A stretch of DNA of 64,000 bases from Ifrita kowaldi. Taxonomy: Eukaryota; Chordata; Aves; Passeriformes; Cinclosomatidae. The notes under the pieces are model-generated. The model had not been told where the DNA came from. It worked only from the letters and a program-made list of their open reading frames with translations, and did no database searches. The position numbers and the translations under genes are program-made. The stretch covers positions 186,001 through 250,000 of the forward strand of contig VZRS01007535.1 in assembly GCA_013398055.1 (NCBI GenBank), in the 5' to 3' direction. Numbering within the stretch: position 1 is the first letter of the stretch; each line of letters opens with the position of its first letter. This document shows, one piece after another, positions 48,001 through 60,155 of this stretch.

Positions 48001-50170
48001 TGCTGTGTGTGCTTTCAGGAGCAATCAAATATAAACAAATATGTCTGTTGTGACATTTGGAGGCAGATGCATTATAGGTGATTCAGACTCCCATCTCAAT
48101 AATAAATTCTCAGATAAACGAAAATAATGAGTTCTTAACAACAACAAGTTCTCAGACAAACAGTTCCCTGGTGGCTGCCAGTGAAAGAACATTCAGATTT
48201 CTCAGGCACTACCTCCTGACCTTTTCCATTCTCTTTTAGCCTCAAAAAGCAGTCTGAGTTTTCTGTCACTATCTTTGTGACACTAATTTAAGGCAACATT
48301 TGTCTCTAAGGACACAGAAAAACTATTCTCGCTTAAGGTTGCTTGAGAACTTCAACAATTCATTTATCCAAGACCAACCTTGACATCATTCACAGTCAAT
48401 CCCGGTGTCTCCAGTTCTAGCTTTGTCTCAGTCCTCAACCTACACACACCCCATGAGTTTCTGGTGGTGAAAAGAGGCTGACAGAATGTCAGGAATAGCA
48501 GTAAATAATGGAATGGACAACTGCTTCATCCCTGCTATTTCTGGGAGTGCCTTAGGAAGCCAAAAGGAGAAAGGCACAGACACCAAGTCCCAGAATTACA
48601 TTTTTCAGGGCAGGTGTATGAAGAGAAGGAACAAAGCCAATGTCTGTATTCCTGCATTAGCCGCCTTGTTTTCAGTCAGTGCAGAAAACTTGAACTTGTG
48701 AGCTGAAAATTCTCAGATTTGTACCTTTTCAGACAATGCCTACTAAAATAGTTTTGTTTTGTGTTTCACTTTTACTGCCTCACAGACAAGATGATTTGGT
48801 GGCCAAGGAGAACAAGTAATTTTTCTTATATCGTACTGATCAAAAACATCCCAGAGAGAATATTCCTGTCCTATCTCATTCCTATTAAATCACAGGTTAT
48901 CTTAGAAACCTGAGTTCCACCGCAAGTGAAGGAAAACATGCACTTTCTTTTCTGCAAAGTATTCAGCTTGTAAGAGCATTCACTTTTTCCTTCAGTTCAT
49001 TTCTTGATTTTTTCTTCTACAGTAAATCTTGACTTATGTTTTCTAGGAAGGCTGTAAAGTTCTGTTAAAAATGCATAAAAAAATGTGATTATTTTAATGA
49101 ACACAAACCATAGCTGTAAAAAAAAAAAAATTTAAAAATATTTATCTCATTACAATAAAGTGCTTGTATATTTATCTTCAAACCTTCAATCAGTTCAAGA
49201 AAAGAGGTTTTCTTTTATTCTTTTTAATTAATATATTCAGTATAAATGACTGATTTTATCTCAGTAATAAAATTTTAAGCTGAAGAAAGATAATTCAGGC
49301 AAAATAATTAAATATGATAAGTGTCAACCAACTTAAAACTTCACTGGAATGTATTTACATTTGGTAACTTTCCTTCAGGAAATTCAGAATTTAGCATGGG
49401 AAGTGTTTTTTTCTAAATTCTTCAAGAGTTTAAGTAGAAGAAATAGCATTTCAACAAATTGATCTGAGACAATTCTGTGACTGTGTTATATACTTACATA
49501 AAAATCTGCTTTGTCTTTTCATTTCCTGGCAATGCTCAGATTAGGAAGTGAAAACAAAGTAATTTAATCACATCAACTTTGATTTCTGATGGACACACAG
49601 GTTTATAGTACAAGAGTGGTTGTACTTGTCTACTGAAATGAGCAAACTATGGCTTAGAGGGGATGGAGAGATTAAGAATTTTCACAAAAACTAATAAAGC
49701 TGACCGTGTTTACATGACAAATATTACCGAAACAATAATGTGAACACGGTCTGGCAATTGTTATACACGCAGATTAAGAACTTAACATTTCTGACATTAA
49801 AAAAATCAGTAGTTTTTTTAGCTCAAATAGTAGAAATCTCTGTTTTAATTTCAAGACCTTATCCCTCTGTAAAATCCATGAACCAGAAAGGCTTTTTGTC
49901 CACAAAGTGCTGCTTGAATTGAATTGTTCACCTAAAAGATCAGAAGGACCGAGTACTTCCTTCCAAAGGTGTTCTGGTTCCTGTCAATGTGACGAGGTTT
50001 CATACATAAGTTATTTGGTGAAAATGTCATTCTGGAGGCATCAGCATAGAGGATTATGAAACTTCTTTGCCTGTGCACTTTTTTATTGCTTTTGTTTGCT
50101 TTCCTTCTCGTATAAACCCAAACACTTTCAATCATAAGACAACTGTGAATTACACGGTGGGGTTTTATTT
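45076..50170. other. Unique non-coding stretch
   Basis: About 5 kb of single-copy DNA, most AT-rich at 49030-49330 with a poly-A/T patch near 49119-49145. No transposon recognised. Frames such as 46340-46708 (122 codons) overlap others on both strands and have no domain. Confidence 0.55.
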
Positions 50171-50265
50171 ATGACCTCTAAGACCATCGAGTCCAACCAT
50201 TCCCCCAGCACTGCCAAGGCCACCACTACCCCATGTCCCCAAGTGCCAAATCCACAGGTCTTTTA
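50171..50265 (-). mobile_element. CR1 LINE 3' fragment, antisense
   Basis: GACCTCTAAGACCATCGAGT, CCAACCATTCCCCCAGCACT, GCCAAGGCCACCACTACCCC and CCCCAAGTGCCAAATCCACA match the CR1 3' region on the minus strand. The terminal GATTCTATGA repeats are missing. The plus-strand frame at 50171-50419 begins in this fragment and is spurious. Confidence 0.85.
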
Positions 50266-50999
50266 TTTAAAAACTTACCAACAAGCAAAGAACGTGTACT
50301 CAAATATCTGTGAGTCCAAAATCATTGAGAAGGAAACAAATGATGCTCAGTTTTCAAGGAAGCTTGTGTTAACCGAGGATGAATGGATCAATGGCATGAG
50401 TACTTCTGATCAAAGGTAGTTGAAAAAAAGTCAGCTGAGATCACTGTTCTGGAGTCTGCTGTTTAACTTTATGGGTCATAAATAATTCCAGGAAAGTCTC
50501 TGTGCTGGGGTAAAGAGTTTGCAAATGAGCACTGATGAAACTCTGTGACTTTGTTCCTGGCTGGGAGATCCGTTGCTTTTCAGATGTACATCCTGGTGAA
50601 GCTGTGAAGTAACCAGCAGGTAGATACTAACCCTATTATTGTTCTGTTTTTCTGATTATTCACTTTATCCCCCATCTGCCCCTATTTGTTCTTCTGCTGG
50701 GAAAACAACGTTCCTCTGGACTATGTCAGAACCTGCTGTGTTCAGATGAGGAAGGCAAGCGAGAAGAGGCAGTAGGTGGTTTGTCCCCTCAGGATGCCAC
50801 TTTGATATTTTTAATATTTTTTTTTCTTTGTAGAAGAAACTAGGGAATTTTTTGTGCAGATCCTCTGCCAGCCTGCCAGAGGCCTTGTTTTTGTTTCACG
50901 CAAGGAAAAGGATAATAGGTAGGAGTGAAGTGTTGTAAGCACCTGATGCTGCAGAATAACTTGCCTGGGTTGGAAGGATCATCCCCACTCTGCCTTCAG
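50266..50999. other. Unique spacer
   Basis: Single-copy DNA with a T-rich patch near 50808-50826. Nothing recognised. Confidence 0.45.
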
Positions 51000-51242
51000 A
51001 ACTTCATGAGCTGTAATTTATTGCAAGAGCAGGGTCCAGCACCTGGATCAGGGCAATCCCAAGCACAAATACAGTTTTTGGGGAGAATGGACTGAGAGCA
51101 GACCTGAGGAGAAGGATCTGGGGGTGTTGGTTGGCGAGAAGCTCCCCATGGCCCAGCAATGTGCACTCACAGCTCAGGAAACTTCCCATGTCCTGGGACC
51201 CATCCTCAGCAGCACAGGCAGCAGAAGAGGGAAGCAGGACTG
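51000..51242 (+). mobile_element. CR1 fragment from upstream of the common 3' block
   Basis: Unlike the other copies, this is the end-of-ORF2/early 3' UTR segment. It has AACTTCATGAGCTG, AGGGTCCAGCACCTGG, GGGCAATCCCAAGCACAAAT, GAGAGCAGACCTGAGGAGAA, GATCTGGGGGTGTTGGTTG, CAATGTGCACTCACAGC and CATGTCCTGGGACCCATCC. It ends before the downstream 3' UTR, so both ends are truncated. The element either broke here after insertion or lost its tail by deletion. Confidence 0.85.
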
Positions 51243-51898
51243 AGACGAAAAAGGCAGGGACATTAAACATGGGATAAAGATTGAGAACTGGTAAAATGGG
51301 AATGGGGTGAAATCACTATGGGAATATGCAAGGCTTTGTAAAGTACCATGAACATAGAAAGTTTCTTGTGAGGAAAGCAAAATATCTTATTTACCTGCCA
51401 GTGAGGTCAAGGATACAATTTCTCTCTTTACACTTTTCAGCAAAACAACAGCAGGGAAGATAAAAGGAGCTGTTGGTGCTAAAGAACACGTTGGCACTAG
51501 TGCAAAAGCCTATGGCATTTTCCATGACCTTAGGCAAAGTTAGGAAGAAATTAGAAGGCTCATTGCTCCCAAACTTCTGGGGTTCTGAAACAACCTCTCT
51601 ATAACAGGGTGATATAAACCTTGTGCTTTAGTACAGGTTCATATAGGGGAAAGGGTTAGAATTTATTGAAAAACCACGATCAAGAGGGCAAAAATATTGT
51701 CAGGAATTTTGTGAACAGCACAGGATGGTGCAGGAATCCCACAGGCTGTGCACATCTGCTTGCTGCATGCAGATGTCTAATATGCTCTAAAACATCTTGA
51801 GTGGTACCAAACCCCCCTTAGACAGCTGAATCCCTCTTCTCCAAGGCAGACATTCCATGGGAGCAAACATCTCCTTGTGGCTCCGTGTGTCATCAACA
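51243..51898. other. Unique spacer
   Basis: Single-copy DNA between the CR1 fragment and the minisatellite. Nothing recognised. Confidence 0.45.
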
Positions 51899-52311
51899 GA
51901 GAGCTCCAGAGCTGTGTGTCTGTCTGAGAGTTCCAGAGCTGTGTCTGTCTGAGAGCTCCAGAAATGAGTGTGTCTGAGAGCTCCAGAGATTTGTGTCTGA
52001 GAGCTCCAGAGATCTGCATCTGTCTGAGACAAGCAGAAATGCGTGTCTGAGAGTTCCAGAGCTGTGTGTCTGTCTGCGAGTTCCAGAGCTGTGTCTGTCT
52101 GAGAGCTCCAGAAATGAGTGTGTGTCTGAGAGTTCCAGAAATGTGTCTGAGATCTGAGAGCCCCAGAGATGTGTGTCTAAGAGCTCCAGAGACGTGCATC
52201 TCTCTGAGAACTCCAGAAATGTGTGTCTGAGAGCTCCAGAAATGTGTGTGTGAGATCTGAGAGCTCCAGAGCTGTGTGTCTATCTGAGAACTCCAGAGCT
52301 GTGTGTCTGTT
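51899..52311. repeat. 26-bp minisatellite with higher-order structure
   Basis: About 16 degenerate units of 20-30 bp, each holding a CTCCAGA/TTCCAGA core, GTGTGTCTGTCTG-type linkers and a GAGAG before the next core. Units 1-3 (from 51904) reappear in the same order as units 7-9 (from 52054), giving a higher-order period of about 150 bp. The minus-strand frames at 51777-52199 and 51787-52032 are read-throughs of the repeat, with repeated SGALRHT/LWNSQTDT peptides. They do not indicate a protein. Confidence 0.95.
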
Positions 52312-55300
52312 TCCCTTGACTACCAACAGGGAACAGAGGAATGAGCTGACATGCAGATGTTATTGTGTGACTGAATGAGATGAGCTACATTTGGGCTGCA
52401 CATGTCTCAAGCACTTTAAAAATCAATGCAAGTGTCTACAAAATCACCCTAAAACTCTGGTTGTTAAAGGACATGGAGGGAAGGTGTGACAAGCATCTTC
52501 CACTGAGTTAAAGGTAGCAGAAGTAGAAATGCGCTCTTGCTGTTCACTACATGTGGGGAAAGAGAAATGGTTTAAATTACAGCAAGAGGATTTGTTCTAT
52601 CTACTCAGGAGGCTTTTCACAGAGGAAGGAGAGTTGAGCCCTAGAAAAGGCTGTGTGGTGCAAAATTGCACCACTGCCCACAAAGAGCAGTCTGAGAAAC
52701 ACTGTGAGAGTGTTTCTCTCAGGTTTGTCTAAATACCAGCTTGGCAGTTTTAAGGCAGTGGTTGGGATGATCTCTGGAGTCTCTGCCAGCACTCTGTTTT
52801 CTACTGTTTCTCTAATTAAAATGGTACCAGGTTTTAAGATCATTGTTTAACATCTTGCTCAATTTTTTTTCCTGTTTTTTGAAAAGGCATGTAGCTCATT
52901 CCTTCAGGATCTTGTGTATTTTCGTGCTCCTGAACACATAAAATGAGATCAAAACAGACTGAACAATGAAGGTAGCAAATATCAATTCATTCCTACTTTG
53001 CATTTGTATCCAAATGTTTCCTCCCCCTTTCCTTCCCTAACACCTTTGGTTTTGTTCACACACCAAAACCTTTCCTTTTTATTAATCCAGAAATTCCCAC
53101 TTTGATTATTCAAGCTACTTCCATAGCTCCCTTCCCCTCTTTCCACAGTTAAATCACCTGTTGTGACTAAACCCAGCTGCCTTCAGCATTGCTGATTATG
53201 AAAACAGCCTTCTCTTCACTCAGATGTTCAGCATTTTTAACAAGAAACCATGAATGCCAGAGAGATTTCTGTTTAGAGGGCAGATTTTCATGTGTTTGCA
53301 AGCAGAATTATGGTTACAAAGGACCCTGAGGTTTTAGTGAAAACTCTGCACTGTGTCATCCTCCCCTTGTTTGGGTTTCACATCAAGTTGTACAACTCAG
53401 ACTTAGGAACTTGAGTGAGGATTGGTTTATTTTCTATAGTAAAGATGAATTGGGAAGGGGGAGGGGAAATTATTAATGTTTGCTTTTTTTAAAACTCTGC
53501 TCTTTGTGTTGGTAAAGGCAACGGTGCTTCCAAAAGTGTCTTCTGCTCAAGGTTGGATCCTCCATCAACCAAAGGGGTAGGAATATGTTCATTCAACCTT
53601 TTAACCAGAGTTGCAGCCCCACAGAGCTGTTCTGGCTGTTCAGCTGGAAGAATGATGCAAGGGCTGGAACCCCAGTCTAGACTTGCTGCTCTAAGGTAAA
53701 ACACCAAAATCAGAGTTCAAAGAGTGGCAGCAAACAGTTCATTGAACAAGTGTGTTCAGATCTGGGCCTCAAGGATTGCTCCTTGTCTCCCATGGGCAGC
53801 AAAGCACTGGCCACTCCTTTCATTGTATCCCTCTACATCAGTCATCTGTGAGGATTTAAGAGAGGTGGGGATGGGGATTTCTGGTCACAGATTTACAATA
53901 TGAGTAGCTGCTGTTTGTAAGCTGTGCTGGGCCTTGTAGGCTTCTTCCTGAGTGCCACCACGCGCTGCACGTTTGACTTCTCATCTGGGGCTTTTTCCAG
54001 CTTTGGGGAGGATTCTGTGTCTCTGTGCCTGTTTGTACTTCACTTGAGCACAGGAAGATCCTGGCACTGACTGAAGCCTCAGTGTGGCCCTAAGTCACAT
54101 CTTACCCTCAGTTTTCAAGAGCACCGTGTTTCAGCTCCCCTTATTTATTTTCCCCCTCTCAGTATTCCTGGCTTTTGAAGTCTGTAGTGCTCCCCTAGGT
54201 TTGACTCTTCAGTGCTGTGACAAACAGCTCTCAGCTGACACTCAGAGTTATGGCATTTTCCCTGGCAGTGGCTGTGTGCACTCACAAACCTCGAGGGAAG
54301 CAAAGGCAATACAACATGATGGTGAGAACTGGTGTATTTCCAAAGCTTTCCAAAAGCTGCTGTGGGCTGTGTCTTGCACCGAATTAACTCAGTCAGCTCT
54401 CCATGCTCCCTATTATTTCTTTATGCTCTATTTGAAAAGGCTGTAAACCACTTAATGGACATCATGATACCTTTTTAATCTAAAAGTCATCAGATCTGGC
54501 TGAAACGACCTTGTGAACTCACAGCTCACATATCCAAAGGGCAATTAGGGCAATTCCGTGCACCTGTAAAAGGTGTCTCTAAGTTTTTATACCTAGAGAC
54601 CACCAGGCAGGACAGGACAAGGAACAATGTGCTGCCTCACCCAGGTTTTCTTTCTCCCAAGGATGGTGAGGACTGCAACATGGAGCTTTACAGAAGAACA
54701 GACTGATCTTTGTTGCACAGAAACTGGTAAGCTGCTTGTGAGATAAGGCAATTTAGGAGGATGAGACAAATGTAGCTGTTCCTAACTCTGGAGAGTAATT
54801 TATCTAATCTTTAAGGGCCCCTCTTACACCGTTCTCCTCCTCATGTTGCTGTAGTTTTCCTGCTTGCAGTGTCTGTATGAATTTCTAGTCCTTCTTGGAA
54901 TTCTGCAAAAATGTGGGAGCTCAAGATACTGAGAGTTGTTCTAAGGAAGTATTTCCACTTATCTGTTGTCTTCTGAGCGCTTTTCTTTCCTTCCTTCTCC
55001 TTGGTGTAAGGAAGGGGGCATACAGGAGTGTTTTGACTTCATTTGCCAAATAATTTATTAGTTTGTGCACCTCTTTTTTATGCCCCACTTCTTCAAAATC
55101 AAATATTGTCCATATTAACAAATATAATGACAGCACTTAAGGACTGGAAAGTTCCTCTTATTTCATTTGCCCTTCAAGATTAGCCTAATCACTTTCTAAT
55201 CCATCCCCTTTTGGCTCTCTGTGATTCAGTTACCCAAATCCAATTGCATTTATTTCCACTTAATCAGTTATTTTATGGTCCTGTCCAAGACTGTCACTTC

Positions 55301-57719
55301 TGATAGCTGATTTTCTGAAGTGTTTTAAATCAATTTAATTAATTTCCATCTAATCTCTCCAGGAACTTTCGGGATGTTGCTTTCTACACCAATTAGCCTC
55401 TCAAATTACTGGCATGTGCTTGTTAAGAAGTTTCCTCTTATCTCTGAGTTCCTTTGCTGTTGCTGTATGGCCCCTGTGATACCAGAGGGAGCTCGAAATT
55501 CCTTTCTCTCCCTTTCTGTTAATGGGCTCGGCTCTGAATGTTGTTTACAGAACAAAGAGGACCTCAAAGACCTATTTGACACCTAATGACTTGGAGATTA
55601 ATATCTGCTTCACCCTCACTTTTAGCCATGAATCGGGTTAATGCAGGTAACAAGCCCTGAAACACATCCTCATTCTTAACAGGTTTATTTTCCGTTGGAT
55701 CCGATTTGGACACTTTTCATGTGAATGTATAATACATATAAACTCAGACTTAGAAATTGATATATTAGACTTAGAAATGTGTATATAATATAGCTAAATG
55801 AATGTATATAATCATCTTTCCTTAATGTTTGCAAAACTATTACTTGCCCTCTGTAACTATGAAGTTAAAAACTTTGCATCTGTTTATGATCTCTTGATTT
55901 AAAGGCTTATTTTGAATTATCAACTAACTCGATGAATTCAGCAGAACCTCAGTTTCTTGTTTCAGTTATTTAAGGGGGAAAGAGGATTTCAGCAGAGAAC
56001 AGAAAAGTGAGAACAGAGCAGGTTACAATCCTACCTGGGGGTGGAAAACAGAGGGAAGAAGTGAAGCACTCCCTGACTGTGGGAGAAGCCAGCAGGGCAG
56101 AGGTCACGCTGCTAAGTCAGTGTGGTGACTCAGTGCTGTGGTTATGCACCTCCAGTGATTCTGTGTGATTAAATATGAACTGCATTTAACTCACTGCTTG
56201 CAGGAAGTTATTTCCCTTTAGTCTTCCAAGAAGTCTTCGGAAGGAAAAGGACAGACACTCCCTCTAGTGTCCTACTACTTAGAGCAAAATAAAGTTCAGT
56301 TTCTTTATTTTTTGGCCGTTGCCTGTCACCTTCCTTGATTTCTCACACACGTGCTGATTCCAACCTGGCTTTTTAAATTCCTTCCACCACAATTGCTCCC
56401 AACTGATTGCACTGAGATGAAAGAACTTCCCTGTGAAAGCCCCTTTGAATCAGGAATGGGAGCAGTGGGAACAATCATCTGCAGTGCTGTAGGACTTGAG
56501 CGAGCTACTCAGAAACCAGGGTTGCTCAGTGCTGTGAAAACCAGGATCAAAAACACCAACCTTGCTGGAAGAAACTTGTATTTTATACATGAAGATGAAG
56601 GGAAGTTTCCCAGAGTCTAAGAGAAGTAATGTTTGACTACATTCTCATATCAGGTTCTGAAATAAAAACACATTTACAGGGTTTAGTGGGCTTAAGAGAT
56701 CCCTTAATGTTGGTGCCAGTGGGCAGCGTGTGCCCGGTGCTTTACCCTGCACAATGCCCTGGCTCAGGAAAAAGTTCTTTTGTCCTGTGTCTTGGAGCTC
56801 CAGAGTTAGTTTTGGATTGCTTTTAACACTGCCTGCTTCTGTGGAAAAGCTAAGAAAATCCTTGGGCCATAAATGCAACCCCGGTGTCACTGGAAATGTC
56901 TTTGAAGCTCCCAGTAAAGCCTGCTTATGTTTCTCTTTGACACAAAATCTGGGACAAATAAGAGTTTTGCATACCTTGGTTGCAAATATCCAAAATGAAC
57001 AATTTTTCTTAACATCTGCTCAGGTCAAACTTGCTTGATTTTGGCATTCTGCAGTTTCACTTCTTTGAGTAGATGATTGTTTTGTTAAGTCAGGGGGTTA
57101 AGGAACAATAGTTCTTCATACAAACACTCCTGCTCAGCTGTGGACGGATGGATTTCGCTGGAAACAAGGAAAGTCTTTGTCCATTGCTGGCTGTTCACTG
57201 TGTTTCCACGCAGAAGTCCAGGGAATTGAAGCATAACTTTAGGTGACTAATATCCAATTATCCAGGACAGGTGTGTGAAATGCTGTAGCTGAACAATTTA
57301 TGGAATTGGGCACTTCTGCCTTTGTTTGTCTCTGAGTGGGTGACAACATAGGAGGAGCTTGGAAAGGAGAAAGTCCCTTAACAAATAGATTGACACCAAT
57401 CTACAACTTCAAAAACTATAGGATAACTCTCAGAGGAATAAAAGAGGACACTGTATAGACGCTGTCATGTTAGTGACAACCAACCAGCCCTTTTCGGTAA
57501 GATGTTTTCAGAACTCAACTGGAAGTCTGTAAAAATGGCAATAAGCATGAAATGGTTAGATTTTAACTGTCTCCAAAGTGTTGCAAAAATCAGCAAGTTT
57601 TAACATTCTGATCATCTTTGTGTCAGGGTTTCTTTCCTTGCTTTCCTGAGGACATTGACATCTTCCTTCTTGCAGTAACACTTTACTTGTGTGACCGGTC
57701 ATCTGCTTACAGTCACATT
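52312..57719. other. Unique non-coding stretch
   Basis: About 5.4 kb without recognised genes or transposons. At 55743-55782 the phrase CAGACTTAGAAAT/TAGACTTAGAAAT occurs twice, a short local duplication. The frame at 54084-54446 (120 codons) has hydrophobic stretches but no recognised family, splice context or conserved motif. Confidence 0.55.
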
Positions 57720-57777
57720 GGGGTGGGTTAAATGACCTTTAAGGTCCCTTCCAACCCCAACCACTCTGTGATTCTAA
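57720..57777 (+). mobile_element. Short CR1 LINE 3' end
   Basis: GGGGTGGGTTAAATGACCTT, TAAGGTCCCTTCCAACCCC and ACTCTGTGATTCT. Only the last 58 bp of the element are present. It faces an antisense CR1 about 300 bp downstream, tail to tail. Confidence 0.85.
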
Positions 57778-58082
57778 ATTGCTGCCCTCTCCTGCCTGCT
57801 CTGGAATTTGGAGGAGCTTTTCCATTCCCTCTCATCCTTTGCTCATCTAATTAGCCCCATAATGATGGAAGAGGGAGAGTGGTGATTTCCAGAGCAGCCT
57901 TTTAACATCACTGGGCACCAGCAGAGATGGAGTTGATGGTCTTCAGAAGAGGATCTCAGGTAGCAGCTGCTCTCCAGCCCTTTTCAAAAGTGAGCTCACA
58001 TCTCCACTAGCACAGGACCTGGAGCTAGTCCACCTGGAAGTGCTGTGGTGACCTTGGGGACACACAAGTCATGGAGACAGGG
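57778..58082. other. Spacer between opposed CR1 ends
   Basis: Single-copy DNA. Nothing recognised. Confidence 0.4.
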
Positions 58083-58240
58083 AACGGTTTGGGTTGGAAG
58101 GTACCTCAAAGACCATCCTGTTCCAACCCCCTGCCATGGGCACGGACACCTTCCACTATCCCAGGTTGCTCCAAGCCCCATCCAACCTGGCCTTGGACAC
58201 TTCCAGGGATCCAGGGGCAGCCACAGCGTCTCTGGGCACA
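58083..58240 (-). mobile_element. CR1 LINE 3' fragment, antisense
   Basis: The plus strand runs AACGGTTTGGGTTGGAAGGT, ACCTCAAAGACCATC, CACCTTCCACTATCCCAGG, CCAAGCCCCATCCAACC and CTTCCAGGGATCCAGGGGCA. It is well preserved except for the loss of the octamer tail. Four overlapping frames on both strands at 57996-58422 derive from it. Confidence 0.92.
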
Positions 58241-59734
58241 CATCCCAGTGCATGAGATGTGATCATTTCTTGTGCCCCTTTCACAGAACTGAGCCATGTA
58301 GGGATCAAATAAGTCCCCAAACTGGAATCCAGGATGAGGGGAGGAATACCTAGAGCAGACAAGAGACTTTGTTTCCAAGAATTTCTGTTCATCAAGTCAG
58401 TGTGTGATGGAAAACATTGCACACTCCTGGGTGATGGCTAAAAGAGGCAAGGAAGCAGCAGCAGAACGACTAAGAGGCTAAAAATAGTATAAACCAGGGG
58501 CTGCAGGGAGAGAAACAACCTGAGGGGGTGTAGGAAGAGGCAAAATGAGCACGTTGAAATAGAGAAGGAGGGAAGAAACAGCATAGAGAGGAGAAGAGGT
58601 GGGTGTTAAGATGGATTAAATATTTAGTTCTATTAAATATTTAAATTTATATCTTCCTGGCTAACTTTCCAGGACAGAGAGTACTGGAAGAGGGATTACG
58701 TTCTGCAGGAATGAGGAGCTTTGCTGCCAGGAGTCAATTGACCTCCCCACGCTTTGGTTTCTCAGCCACAGAACAAAATAGAAACTGGTCTTGTGGGGGC
58801 ACGGAGAAGTCCAGTGGGCTGAAATCCTTCCAGCACCCCCAGGTGAGAACAGCCAGTCCTTGCCAGGAGAAGGAGGCTCATGGACCCTCTCCCTCCCATC
58901 TCCCTGCGGAGGAGCAGCAGAGCCCGGGGTGCTGAGCAGATTCTGCTCCCAGGTTCATCTGCTTTCGGTTTGCTTTGAAGACGAGCTGGCTCAGAGCAGT
59001 AGGACAGTTGTACTGCCACGAAGCTTTCATCTTCCCATTTCCCTGGCCTTCATTTGTTACTGTTTTGCTCTCATCTGGCCACAGCTATTTATCAGTGCTT
59101 TGTTTGCAGCCTTTCTGGATGAAATCCTACAGCGAGAACACACTCTGAGTACCGGAGTCATAATAACGGTTTCACTTACTTATCCAAATTATTCAGCAAT
59201 AATAGTGCTTTGTTTAGCACACATCCACTGCTGCAAAACACTTGAAATCCATGTCATGCAGAGGCCCAATGACATGTTACTTTAAAGTGGCACAACCAAC
59301 TTTTTTTTGATTTTCAGCTTAAATTTGCAGTGCCCTTTTTTTCCTGTGCTTCCTCAGGAGGGGCTCTTTGGGCATGCAGCCACTTGTGGGAATTTTGTCA
59401 TGTGGATACAGCAAAGACTTTCCACCCCAGGGAACCTCATCTTATTTCCTTTGAGTAATGTGATTAAACTCTAGCTTAGAAGTACTTAAGGCTTTCGGGT
59501 TTGTAATTTGGAGTTCAGTTTAAACAGCCACAAACTGACACCCATTTTTTCTCACAAGGCAGAATGTGCAAAATTCTAATTTCCATTTTGGATACTTGTT
59601 CTCCATTTGGATCACCTCCTCAAACACTCCCAGCTGTGAACGAGTGGCATCTCCCACGTCTTGTTCCTCATCCCAAACCTCCTTCACACATCCCTGCCCA
59701 CCTGTGCTGTGATCTTTCCCCATCATTTACCACA
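58241..59734. other. Unique non-coding stretch
   Basis: Single-copy DNA, purine-rich around 58430-58610. The 164-codon frame at 58791-59285 is overlapped by others and has no recognised domain. Confidence 0.5.
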
Positions 59735-59912
59735 TTCATCAAAGGCCTTGAAAAATGTATGAAAGAGCGGCAATTTTCAGCCCAAATGTTAACTTTGCAA
59801 CAAACACATAGGTAAGAGATTTTGCTGATGGCTTTAAACTGGAGGGTGTCCCATCCCTGGAAGTGTTCAGCTTGGATGAGGCTTTGAGAAACTGGTCTAG
59901 TGGGTGGCATCC
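59735..59912. repeat. 178-bp repeat, first showing
   Basis: From TTCATCAAAGGCC to GGGTGGCATCC. Followed by an N and then the identical 178 bp at 59914-60091. The same sequence appears a third time at 61299-61476, where it runs on without interruption, and partly a fourth time from 61503. Confidence 0.95.
59846..59912 (+). mobile_element. CR1 LINE 3' fragment cut by the N
   Basis: GTGTCCCATCCCTGGAAGTG, GCTTGGATGAGGCTTTGAG and CTGGTCTAGTGGGTGGCATC are CR1 3' UTR. The element stops at the N only because the contig stops there. The full version is at 60025-60155. Confidence 0.85.
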
Positions 59913-59913
59913 N
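59913..59913. other. Single-N contig join
   Basis: N between two identical 178-bp copies, within GGCATCC-N-TTCATC. Confidence 0.95.
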
Positions 59914-60091
59914 TTCATCAAAGGCCTTGAAAAATGTATGAAAGAGCGGCAATTTTCAGCCCAAATGTTAACTTTGCAACAAACACATAGGTAAGAGATT
60001 TTGCTGATGGCTTTAAACTGGAGGGTGTCCCATCCCTGGAAGTGTTCAGCTTGGATGAGGCTTTGAGAAACTGGTCTAGTGGGTGGCATCC
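59914..60091. repeat. 178-bp repeat, second showing (probably artefactual)
   Basis: Identical to 59735-59912. After it the sequence continues CTGCCATGG, which is also what follows the uninterrupted copy at 61299-61476. The natural order therefore has only one 178-bp unit. Confidence 0.93.
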
Positions 60092-60155
60092 CTGCCATGG
60101 TAGAACTGGATGATGTTTAAGGTTCCTTCCAACCCAAACCATTCTGTGATCCCAT
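60025..60155 (+). mobile_element. CR1 LINE 3' fragment
   Basis: Complete 3' end: GTGTCCCATCCCTGGAAGTG, CTGGTCTAGTGGGTGGCATC, CTGCCATGGTAGAACTGGAT, TTTAAGGTTCCTTCCAACCC and ATTCTGTGATCCCATGA. It is the readable version of the one CR1 insertion that appears four times across the joins. Confidence 0.88.

Noticed and set aside
51777..52199. 140-codon minus-strand frame with repeated SGALRHT-like peptides
   Set aside because: It is a translation of the minisatellite. The repeat units vary in length and are not multiples of three, so the peptide periodicity comes from the DNA repeat and not from a repeat protein.
51899..52311. CRISPR-like array
   Set aside because: There are no constant repeats separated by unique spacers. 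Adjacent units are degenerate copies of one another, and the surrounding DNA is avian.
58791..59285. 164-codon plus-strand frame with a hydrophobic centre
   Set aside because: Other frames overlap it on both strands. There is no recognised family, and the hydrophobic run is explained by T-rich DNA.
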